Notes under the pieces: generated by a model
The model's input: only the letters and a program-made list of their open reading frames with translations
What the model was told of the DNA's origin: nothing
Databases searched by the model: none
Made by a program: the position numbers and the translations under genes
In this document: in pieces, positions 6,344-12,284 of the stretch
How positions within the stretch are numbered: the first letter of the stretch is position 1
Layout of the letters: every line of letters begins with the position of its first letter
DNA from: Chitinophagales bacterium
GTDB lineage: Bacteria; Bacteroidota; Bacteroidia; Chitinophagales; Saprospiraceae
Length of the DNA stretch: 12,284 nt
Assembly (NCBI GenBank): GCA_013297575.1
Contig: JAAFHO010000099.1
Location: forward strand, 1 to 12,284
Direction of reading: 5' to 3'

Positions 6344-6369
6344 TTTTGGCCACATTATCATGGTCAAAA
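6344..6369. repeat. Second stem-loop after the symporter
   Basis: TTTTGGCCA (6344-6352) and TGGTCAAAA (6361-6369) can form a 9-bp stem with one G-U around an 8-base loop. No good T-tract follows on either strand. It may be an auxiliary terminator for either side, or an operator; TTTGGCCA also occurs at both copies of the symporter promoter. Confidence 0.4.
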
Positions 6370-6373
6370 TTTG

Positions 6374-6420
6374 AAAAGAAAAAGAAAAAGCCGCTTTAGA
6401 CATCATGTCCAAAGCGGCTT
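6374..6420 (-). terminator. Strong intrinsic terminator of the tRNA-Cys gene
   Basis: Arms AAGCCGCTTT (6388-6397) and AAAGCGGCTT (6411-6420) form a 10-bp GC-containing stem, extended by an inner GACAT/ATGTC pairing. On the minus strand it is followed by a T-rich run (TTTTTCTTTTTCTTTTC, 6374-6390). It begins 9 bases past the tRNA 3' end. Confidence 0.85.
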
Positions 6421-6429
6421 AATTTGTTG

Positions 6430-6500
6430 AGGTTTCTAGCAGATTCGAACTGCTGTAGCAGGTTTTGCAGACCTGTGCCTAACCGCTCGGCCAAGAAACC
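6430..6500 (-). tRNA. tRNA-Cys (GCA anticodon)
   Basis: The minus strand folds as a 71-nt tRNA. The acceptor stem is GGTTTCT/AGAAACC and the D-arm is GCC/GGC around a GAGCGGTTA-type loop. The anticodon stem CAGGT/ACCTG holds loop CTGCAAA (anticodon GCA), followed by a 4-base variable region. The T-arm is AGCAG/CTGCT with TTCGAAT, and the discriminator is U73, the cysteine identity base. CCA is not encoded. All stems are fully paired, so it should be functional. It is convergent with the symporter gene and divergent from the truncated paralogue. Confidence 0.96.
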
Positions 6501-6516
6501 ATTGCTAAACGGGACG

Positions 6517-6548
6517 CAAAGATACAGTCATTTTATTCACTTGTGCAA
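6517..6548 (-). promoter_or_regulatory. tRNA-Cys promoter
   Basis: On the minus strand TATCTTTG (6517-6524) lies 16 bases before the tRNA 5' end, with a TTG (6546-6548) 21 bases further upstream. Together they match the Bacteroidota vegetative promoter. Confidence 0.65.
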
Positions 6549-6618
6549 TAGTTACGCAAAAGTTTTTCCAAAAAAATATTTTCTGAGGCGAAAAGATGGG
6601 TTTATTCAGCGGTACATC

Positions 6619-6639
6619 TACCTTTGGCCATATTTATTA
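6619..6639 (+). promoter_or_regulatory. Duplicated symporter promoter, now upstream of the GH57 gene
   Basis: These 21 bases, starting with the TACCTTTG -7 box, are identical to 4541-4561. The flanking upstream sequence (ATGGG, one base, TTATT) is also shared, and so is most of the stretch just before the ATG, but the leader between them has 22 extra bases. With no terminator between it and 6865, it is the best candidate promoter for the GH57 gene. Confidence 0.6.
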
Positions 6640-6687
6640 GAGACTAGATGCTTATTCCTTTCTCGTTCATTTATCAAATCATTGCGT

Positions 6688-6834
6688 ATGCAAACGAGAG
6701 ATTACATTGTATTTATACTCTACTTCATCGTTGTATCGGTATATGGTTATTGGATTTACAACAGAAAGAAAGCAAAAGAAACTTCGGCTAATGATTTCTT
6801 TTGGGTCGAAGGCTCGCTTACTGGTATAGATTAG
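6688..6834 (+). pseudogene. Truncated symporter paralogue (first 45 codons, then stop)
   Basis: The frame gives 48 residues, MQTRDYIVFILYF through EGSLTGID. Residues 1-45 align without gaps to the intact symporter with four changes (I3T, N4R, L39W, A40V). Only the first transmembrane helix and the following loop remain, so no transport is possible. At DNA level 24 of 135 bases differ, and 15 of the 19 changed codons are synonymous. This means the copy spent a long time under protein-level selection before losing the other roughly 510 codons. It ends 30 bases before the GH57 start and shares its transcript, so it could act as a leader ORF or coupling peptide. A simple decaying remnant is the default reading. 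Confidence 0.8.
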
Positions 6835-6864
6835 CAACGATAAAAACAAACACAAAATTAGAAC

Positions 6865-9273
6865 ATGAGATACGTTTGTATTCACGGGCATTATTATCAA
6901 CCTCCACGAGAAAATGCTTGGTTAGAAACTGTGGAAGAACAAGAAAGTGCTCACCCGTGGCACGATTGGAATGCACGCATCAACCATGAATGTTATGCGC
7001 CCAATGCTGCGGCTCGTATCTTGGATGATGGCGGAAAAATTTATAAAATTAGGAATAATTATAACCGTATTTCTTTCAATTTTGGGCCAACATTGCTCTC
7101 TTGGCTTGAAGAAAATGATCCGCAGGCCTATAAACTAATCCTCTTGGCCGACCAAAAAAGTGCGGTGCGCTTTGGCGGTCATGGTTCTGCTTTAGCACAG
7201 GTACACAGCCATCTGATTATGCCTTTGTGCAATTACCGCGACAAGGTGACGCAAGTAGTATGGGGGATTAAAGATTTTGAGTTTCGTTTCAAACGCAAGC
7301 CAGAAGGCATATGGCTGGCAGAAACCGCTGTAAATACGGAAACACTGGAAGTACTGGCTGCCCACGATATAAAATTTACGATTCTAGCACCACGACAGGC
7401 AAAAGCAATACGTAAAAATGGCGCATCCGAGTGGACACCCGTTCAAACAGAGAGTATAGATACGCGGCATCCTTATTGGTGCAATTTGCCCAGTGGCCGC
7501 AAAATTGCGGTATTCTTCTACCACGGAGGTGTATCACAAGCCGTCGCTTTTGAAAGAATACTAAACAATGGTAAGGGCTTTGCCGAACGGATTCTGACTA
7601 TTTTGGATAAAGAACCGAATAGTCCTCAATTGGCGCATATTGCTACCGATGGCGAAAGTTATGGCCACCACCACCGTTTTGGTGAAATGGCATTGGCCGA
7701 CGCACTCAACTATATTGAAGATACAGGAAAAGCGACACTGACCAACTATGGCCAGTTTTTGGAATTATTTCCGCCGGAATATGAAGCGCAAATCCATGAA
7801 AATTCGTCGTGGAGCTGTGTACATGGCATAGAACGCTGGCGTAGTGATTGTGGTTGTAATTCAGGGCGTGCTGGCTGGCACCAACGCTGGCGCAAACCAC
7901 TCCGCGATGCATTTGATGATTTGCGCGATAAATTAATCCCCATCTTTGAACGCGAATCGGTACGGCTACTGCGCGACCCGTGGGTGGCTCGGAATGACTA
8001 TATCGATATCCTGTTGCACCAACACGATGAGGGCGTTATTAAAAAGTTCTTCCAAAAACATGCACTCCGCGTGCTGAGTGAACAGGAACGAACAACCGTA
8101 CTCCGACTTATGGCCATGCAGCGCCATGCAATCCTGATGTACACGAGTTGCGGTTGGTTTTTTGACGAAATATCGGGCATCGAGACCAATCAGATTTTGC
8201 AATATGCGCTTCGAGCAATGGATTATGCGCAAGATCTTGGGCTAGGAAGCTTCCACGATGACTTTGAACAAAAACTCAGTTTGGCACCAAGTAATGTATT
8301 TGCCAATGGTGCAGAGAGTTACAAATACCATGTAGTGCCTACGCGGGTAACACTGGAAAGGGTGGCCATGCACTTTGCTGTTGCTTCTTTATTTGAAGAT
8401 GACCCAGAAGGTTTGGACCTATTCAATTATACGGCTTCTGTGGGCTTTTTTGAGAAAATTGAAGCAGGTACACCGCAATTAGTGGGCGGAAGGCTACATA
8501 TTCGTTCAAAAATAACGGGATACGAACGCGATTTTTGCTTTGCAGTGCTGTATCTCGGCCAACAGCATATTATCGGCAATATCAGCGAAACGATGAATGC
8601 CTCTACTTTTGAAGATATGTGGACCCTTACGTCAGCGGCTTTTCGCTCGGCCAATATGGGCGAAGTGATTGGCGCGTTGCAGCAGTATTTTGGTCCAGAA
8701 AAATTTACGTTGAGCAGTCTGTTCAAAGATGAACGGAGCAAGATTATCCGCGAAATAACGGAATCCGGAATGTTGGTAGCAGAGGGTAATTTTAAAAATG
8801 TTTTTAATGATAATTACCAGTTGATGAGCGGCCTCCAAGCCGAACGCCTCCAAATTCCTGATACTTGGCGTAATGTGGCTGCTTATGTACTCAATACGGA
8901 ATTACTCGACTTTTTTATGTTTAAAGAAACCATTGATCCGCGCAAATTGCGCCGGATTGCGGAGGATATTAGGCGGTGGCAAATAAAATTGATCGATGTA
9001 GAAGCGGTACAATTGGCCGTAAGTAATCGTATTTATAGTGAAATTAATAACCTTAATATGGAGGTTACATCTTTGGCGCGGGTACATTGGCTCAATGAGG
9101 TAATTCAGGTAATTCAGACCCAAACGGATCTAAAACCGGACATTTGGCGTTCTCAAAATGTATTTTATCTGTTTACAAAGGGATACCGAAAGGAGCAATG
9201 GGTATTTGCCAACGAGGAATGGAAAAAGGCGTTTGAATTATTGGCCGAATTATTAAAGGTGCGTTTATCGTAG
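6865..9273 (+). CDS. GH57-family glycoside hydrolase-like protein with DUF3536
   Basis: This 802-residue protein has no signal peptide, so it is expected in the cytoplasm. The N-terminal half is a GH57-type (beta/alpha)7 barrel. It shows HGHYYQPPRE at 7-16 in place of the HQP motif, GIWLAETAV at 148-156 with Glu153 as probable nucleophile, and ATDGESYGHHH at 260-270 with Asp262 as probable acid/base, a motif close to TDGETFGHH in the family. The C-terminal half is the DUF3536 region, helical and rich in short acidic and aromatic segments. GH57 enzymes act on alpha-glucans (amylase, 4-alpha-glucanotransferase or branching activities); the exact reaction of DUF3536 members is not known to me. 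It lies 30 bases after a truncated sugar-symporter gene and is probably driven by that gene's duplicated promoter, which suggests a shared carbohydrate theme. Its last codon and TAG stop run into a repeat block starting at 9269. Confidence 0.88.
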   Translation: MRYVCIHGHYYQPPRENAWLETVEEQESAHPWHDWNARINHECYAPNAAARILDDGGKIYKIRNNYNRISFNFGPTLLSWLEENDPQAYKLILLADQKSAVRFGGHGSALAQVHSHLIMPLCNYRDKVTQVVWGIKDFEFRFKRKPEGIWLAETAVNTETLEVLAAHDIKFTILAPRQAKAIRKNGASEWTPVQTESIDTRHPYWCNLPSGRKIAVFFYHGGVSQAVAFERILNNGKGFAERILTILDKEPNSPQLAHIATDGESYGHHHRFGEMALADALNYIEDTGKATLTNYGQFLELFPPEYEAQIHENSSWSCVHGIERWRSDCGCNSGRAGWHQRWRKPLRDAFDDLRDKLIPIFERESVRLLRDPWVARNDYIDILLHQHDEGVIKKFFQKHALRVLSEQERTTVLRLMAMQRHAILMYTSCGWFFDEISGIETNQILQYALRAMDYAQDLGLGSFHDDFEQKLSLAPSNVFANGAESYKYHVVPTRVTLERVAMHFAVASLFEDDPEGLDLFNYTASVGFFEKIEAGTPQLVGGRLHIRSKITGYERDFCFAVLYLGQQHIIGNISETMNASTFEDMWTLTSAAFRSANMGEVIGALQQYFGPEKFTLSSLFKDERSKIIREITESGMLVAEGNFKNVFNDNYQLMSGLQAERLQIPDTWRNVAAYVLNTELLDFFMFKETIDPRKLRRIAEDIRRWQIKLIDVEAVQLAVSNRIYSEINNLNMEVTSLARVHWLNEVIQVIQTQTDLKPDIWRSQNVFYLFTKGYRKEQWVFANEEWKKAFELLAELLKVRLS

Positions 9274-9487
9274 AGACGTTGCACTGCAACGTCTAAAAAA
9301 CAGGGAGGGGGACAATATCAACGTGTAATGTTGGGTTATTTTTCATTGTATCGTCCGTGATATGTTTTTTAGACGTTGCACTGCAACGTCTAAAAAACAG
9401 GGGGGGTACAATATCAACGTATAATATTGGATTTTTTTTATTTTATCGTCCGTGATGTTTTAGACGTTGCAGTGCAACGTCTCTACG
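9269..9487. repeat. Palindromic repeat block with 30-bp terminal inverted repeats
   Basis: Three near-identical palindromes, AGACGTTGCA, one central base, TGCAACGTCT, lie at 9274-9294, 9371-9391 and 9462-9482. The middle one extends to 18-bp arms (9363-9399). Two spacers of about 70-75 bases are imperfect direct repeats of each other, sharing AAAAAACAGGG, ACAATATCAACGT and ATCGTCCGTGAT. The outer 30 bases (9269-9298 and 9458-9487) are exact inverted repeats, so the block is bounded like a MITE but carries no gene. The GH57 stop codon TAG (9271-9273) lies inside the left end. The hairpins could also terminate transcription or stabilise the 3' end. Confidence 0.85.
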
Positions 9488-9575
9488 GGTAAACGGGAAA
9501 CGGGAAATGGACACCCCAAAAACCTATTTGTCGCGAACTGGCACATGTTTTATCCATAAAAAAAACAATACGCAT

Positions 9576-9583
9576 TACCTTTG
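9576..9583 (+). promoter_or_regulatory. Promoter -7 box of the small Cys-protein gene
   Basis: TACCTTTG fits the Bacteroidota -7 consensus and ends 9 bases before the ATG at 9593, so the transcript would have almost no leader. The possible TTG start at 9581 lies within this box and is therefore rejected as the translation start. A clear -33 element is not visible. Confidence 0.6.
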
Positions 9584-9592
9584 CAACATTCT

Positions 9593-9961
9593 ATGCGTCA
9601 TCTGTTCATAATTTGTATTTTATTTGGAATACTTGCACAATCCGCACTGCGCAGTGCTTGGGTCGTGTATTACTACGCCAATAAAACCGAATATGTCCAG
9701 CAATGTGTCAATCGCGATAAACCAGAACTGCATTGCGATGGTAAATGTGCCTTGCTCAATGACATGAAAGCCGCTGAGGAGCACCTACCATACCTGCCTA
9801 ATGTATTGAGGCAATTAAACGATATTGTGTACGATTTGCCCGAGGTATTGTTCCAATTGCAACCATTTTACCACGAGGAAGCATTTATTCAACCTAAATT
9901 TGCGTATGTGTTTCCATCATTTAAAAGTCCTGTGAAGGGTATATTTAAGCCCCCCGCCTGA
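9593..9961 (+). CDS. Small membrane-anchored Cys/His protein beside a TonB receptor
   Basis: Starting at the ATG 9593 gives 122 residues. Residues 3-20 are a hydrophobic signal or anchor (HLFIICILFGILAQSAL). The conserved core follows at 34-55: C38, then RDKPELHCDGKCALL with His47, Cys48 and Cys52. I recall Bacteroidota proteins of this size with the same Cys-N-x-D-x-P-E-x-x-Cys-x-G-K-Cys pattern, often beside TonB-dependent receptors; their function is not established. The spacing of three Cys and one His suggests metal binding or a disulfide in the periplasm. The gene has its own -7 box and an intrinsic terminator directly after the stop, so it is transcribed separately from the receptor that follows 227 bases later. 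Role in metal uptake or sensing is inferred from motif and context only. Confidence 0.65.
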   Translation: MRHLFIICILFGILAQSALRSAWVVYYYANKTEYVQQCVNRDKPELHCDGKCALLNDMKAAEEHLPYLPNVLRQLNDIVYDLPEVLFQLQPFYHEEAFIQPKFAYVFPSFKSPVKGIFKPPA

Positions 9962-9994
9962 AAAGTGTTTACCGTTTCCACACTTTCTTTTTTT
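9962..9994 (+). terminator. Intrinsic terminator of the small Cys-protein gene
   Basis: AAAGTGT (9962-9968) and ACACTTT (9980-9986) form a 7-bp stem with an 11-base loop, followed by CTTTTTTT (9987-9994). It starts right at the TGA stop codon. Confidence 0.75.
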
Positions 9995-10170
9995 GTAAAA
10001 GCTTAGTCAACGTCCAATTTGGTCGGAAAAGTGGCTTATCCATCTCAAAAACGACCGTTTTGGGGACCGAAACCATTGATCTACGTTTTTACCATTTTTT
10101 CATGTTACTCCGTATCAACTCGTTGGTTATTCATTTTATATGAGTAACACAGCTGTACGCGTATAACCTA

Positions 10171-10178
10171 TACCTTTA
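10171..10178 (+). promoter_or_regulatory. Possible -7 box of the TonB receptor gene
   Basis: TACCTTTA resembles the -7 consensus with one change and lies 10 bases before the ATG. No matching -33 element is seen. The stretch 9995-10188 holds no gene; a short palindrome AAAACG-AC-CGTTTT lies near 10048-10061, and I see no cobalamin or other riboswitch signature. Confidence 0.3.
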
Positions 10179-10188
10179 TTATTCAATC

Positions 10189-12284
10189 ATGCAAAAATAT
10201 ATTCTAATGCTCGCCTGTTTGGCCTGCGCAGTAATTACCTATGCCCAAAACAGCATATCAGGCACAATCATTGATGCCCAAACCAAAGAACCTCTTCCTG
10301 GAGTAACCATACGCGCCACCAATGGCAGCGTTGGTACAGTTACGGATGCAAATGGCCATTTTGAAATCACCAAAAGCCAAACCTCAGATATATTTGAAAC
10401 CAATTATGCAGGTTTTGCCTCCCAAATCATCCCTGCAGCCAGCAATCAGACCATTTCGCTCGATGCTGATATACATAGCCTGCAAAGTATTGTAGTTACC
10501 GCCAACCGTGAAGCAGGCCAGCGCACTACTGCTCCGGTTGCCATCAGTAAATTGTCAGCACGTGTACTCGATGAAACCAAACCGTCCAATATATACGAGG
10601 CAATGAATAAAGTAAGTGGTGTGTATATGGTGAACCTGAATAATGAACAACATTCAATGGCCATTCGGCAGCCATTTACTACTAATGCCTATTTCCAATA
10701 CCTAGAAGACGGGCTTCCGGTTCGACCAATGGGCGTATTCAACCATAATGCGCTGATCGAAATGAACATCTTTGCTGTATCGAGCATAGAAGTGATCAAA
10801 GGGCCAGCCTCCTCGCTCTATGGCCCAGAGGCCGTGGGTGGTGCTGTTAATATTATTACACAGAAGCCAACCGCTGTACCCACTGTACGAATTGGTCTGC
10901 AAGGTGATCAGTTTGGTTACGGAAGGGTACAATATGGCCTAGGTGGTATGGTGACTAAGAAATTCGGGTTGTATGGTGGCGGCTTTTTTGCGCGCCAACG
11001 CGATTCCTGGCAGTCCCGTTCCGATTTTGACAAGCAGTCTTTCAATGGCAGGGCAGAATACCACTTTAACCCAAGTACTCGCCTTATTTCTACCTTATCG
11101 TACAATAATTACGATTCGCAAACAGGAGGATCTGTTGATAGTATCTCATTTTACAACCGCTCTTACGCCAGTTCTGCCGATTTTACCTATCGCCGCGTGT
11201 ATGCCTTACGCACGCGCGCAACCTTGGAAAAAGACTGGTCAAATGGTGCTCAATCCTATATCACTGCTTTTGCACGCGACAATTCTATTGCGCAAAATCC
11301 TTCTTATGCTATACGTTGGACAGCCAACCAAACCACAGCACGTGGAGAAGTGAACGATAATCGGTTTAAAAGTTACGGTGTCATAGCACAACACAGCCAT
11401 CGTTTCAAATTTTTGCAATCTCGACTGCTCGCTGGCGCAACATTCGACTATTCGCCCACAGATTATTACGCCCACTTCCTTTTCCTGGATGCCCAACTCC
11501 GCCCCGATGGAAAATCAGTAGAAAAATTCACGATCCGGCAAGAACGTCCTGATTCATTTTTGGTGAAATACGATGCCGTACTTAGGAATACAGCGGCTTA
11601 TGCACAGTTGGATTTTGTACCGTTGCCAAAGGTAAGGATATCACTGGGTGGAAGGTATGACCAGTTATCCTTTGATTTTACCAATTTTTTGGATAATAAA
11701 AGTGGCAGTAAATCGTATGGCAAATTCACCCCAAAAGTGGGAATCACCTACGAAATCAAGCAAAATATGGGTATTTATGCCAATTATTCACAAGGTTTTT
11801 CACCTCCTGGTTTAACGGCAATTTTCAGGAAAAGACCTACGCCAGCCGCCAATGGTGATGAATTTTATTATAACCTTGAGCCAGCGCAATTCGACAATAT
11901 GGAATTTGGAGGATGGGCTGCTTTTTGGCAAAATAAAATCTATGTTGATTTTGCGCTTTATAACTTGATAGGACGCAACGAGTTACTCAATATTCGCCAG
12001 CCCGACAACTCTTTCGACTACCAATCTGCGGGTAAAACCTTGCACCGTGGTGTAGAATTTGGCTTAACGGTCAAGCCAACAAAAGAGTTCTTTTTCCGCT
12101 TAGGAGGCGCTTATTCTTTACATACCTTCGAATCATTTGAACTAAGCCAACGCCCCAATGATGTGATAAAAAATGTAGATGGAAAAACCATGCCCGGTGC
12201 CCCACGTTGGTTGCTCAATACAGAGTTGAGTTATTACCCAAAATGGCTGCCCAATTTCCGAACTTCATTGGAATGGCAACGCCT
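10189..12284 (+). CDS. TonB-dependent outer-membrane receptor (3' end beyond window)
   Basis: The frame is open from ATG 10189 to the window edge, 698 codons, with no stop. Order of parts: signal peptide 1-20 (MQKYILMLACLACAVITYAQ); a carboxypeptidase-regulatory-like beta domain at about 22-92 (SGTIIDAQTKEPLPGVTI, then TDANGHFEI); a TonB-box-like SIVVTANRE at 100-108; the plug at about 110-228, with RQPFTTNAYFQYLEDGLPVRP (160-180) and the classical plug end KGPASSLYGPEAVGGAVNIIT (204-224); then beta-barrel strands rich in aromatic residues (for example YANYSQGFSPPGLTA). It imports a ligand across the outer membrane using TonB energy. Size and lack of a SusD gene in the window argue against a SusC glycan transporter. 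The neighbouring Cys-rich protein suggests a metal or metal chelate, but the ligand is not shown by the sequence. Confidence 0.9.
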   Translation, partial: MQKYILMLACLACAVITYAQNSISGTIIDAQTKEPLPGVTIRATNGSVGTVTDANGHFEITKSQTSDIFETNYAGFASQIIPAASNQTISLDADIHSLQSIVVTANREAGQRTTAPVAISKLSARVLDETKPSNIYEAMNKVSGVYMVNLNNEQHSMAIRQPFTTNAYFQYLEDGLPVRPMGVFNHNALIEMNIFAVSSIEVIKGPASSLYGPEAVGGAVNIITQKPTAVPTVRIGLQGDQFGYGRVQYGLGGMVTKKFGLYGGGFFARQRDSWQSRSDFDKQSFNGRAEYHFNPSTRLISTLSYNNYDSQTGGSVDSISFYNRSYASSADFTYRRVYALRTRATLEKDWSNGAQSYITAFARDNSIAQNPSYAIRWTANQTTARGEVNDNRFKSYGVIAQHSHRFKFLQSRLLAGATFDYSPTDYYAHFLFLDAQLRPDGKSVEKFTIRQERPDSFLVKYDAVLRNTAAYAQLDFVPLPKVRISLGGRYDQLSFDFTNFLDNKSGSKSYGKFTPKVGITYEIKQNMGIYANYSQGFSPPGLTAIFRKRPTPAANGDEFYYNLEPAQFDNMEFGGWAAFWQNKIYVDFALYNLIGRNELLNIRQPDNSFDYQSAGKTLHRGVEFGLTVKPTKEFFFRLGGAYSLHTFESFELSQRPNDVIKNVDGKTMPGAPRWLLNTELSYYPKWLPNFRTSLEWQR

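Noticed and set aside
6424..6834. 136-codon plus-strand ORF
   Set aside because: Its first part reads through the tRNA-Cys gene and promoter on the other strand; only the portion from the ATG at 6688 matches the symporter.
7706..8853. Several minus-strand ORFs inside the GH57 gene
   Set aside because: All are antisense to the GH57/DUF3536 coding sequence and lack family features.
9271..9485. CRISPR array
   Set aside because: There are only three repeats, they are palindromes of about 21 bases, and the spacers are copies of each other rather than unique.
9581..9592. Upstream TTG start adding MQHS to the small Cys protein
   Set aside because: It overlaps the TACCTTTG promoter box; the ATG at 9593 begins the signal-anchor cleanly.
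9995..10188. Riboswitch (for example cobalamin) upstream of the TonB receptor
   Set aside because: None of the conserved riboswitch core sequences or long pairings could be found; only a 6-bp palindrome is present.
10446..11496. Short ORFs on both strands within the receptor gene
   Set aside because: Shadows of the receptor frame, which is open from 10189 to the window edge and carries the full plug and barrel pattern.
10189..12284. SusC/SusD-type glycan uptake system
   Set aside because: The receptor plug resembles ordinary TonB receptors, and no SusD-like gene is present within the window.

Overview
The window comes from a member of the Bacteroidota. Recurrent TAnnTTTG-type -7 boxes lie very close to start codons, the tRNA gene does not encode its CCA end, and the protein families are typical of the phylum (signal peptides ending in AQ, a TonB receptor with a carboxypeptidase-regulatory-like N-terminal domain, a vSGLT-type symporter, a GH57/DUF3536 protein). 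The genus cannot be named from the sequence. The left part (1 to about 4.3 kb) is visibly richer in A+T than the rest and looks like an acquired defence island.

Left part, all on the minus strand (read from 4.2 kb down to 1): the tail of an unidentified gene, a rhuM gene broken by an internal deletion, a 13-codon hsdR start fragment, an 11-codon abiEii start fragment, a lipoprotein ending in a cytochrome c domain, an intact abiEi-abiEii type IV toxin-antitoxin pair with a palindromic operator, and a second hsdR 5' fragment fused in frame to a secreted-type protein. This is a rearranged type I restriction-modification locus in which only the AbiE pair looks intact. Two unrelated exported-protein ORFs sit between the same short boundary motifs, ATAACAGC before the gene and GGCGTTT just after the stop, which suggests an undescribed cassette-like insertion unit.

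Middle (4.5 to 9.3 kb): a complete vSGLT-like sodium/sugar symporter, its terminator, a tRNA-Cys on the opposite strand with its own promoter and terminator, then a duplicated copy of the symporter promoter and first 45 codons, which now lies directly upstream of a cytoplasmic GH57/DUF3536 glycoside hydrolase-like gene. The changes between the two symporter starts are mostly synonymous, so the remnant probably derives from a once functional paralogue whose promoter has been kept for the GH57 gene.

Right part (9.27 to 12.28 kb): a block of three near-perfect palindromes with 30-base terminal inverted repeats begins inside the stop codon of the GH57 gene. It is followed by a small membrane-anchored Cys/His protein with a near-leaderless promoter and terminator, then a TonB-dependent receptor that runs off the window. 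No SusD partner is visible; the small Cys protein makes metal or metal-complex uptake the more likely theme.
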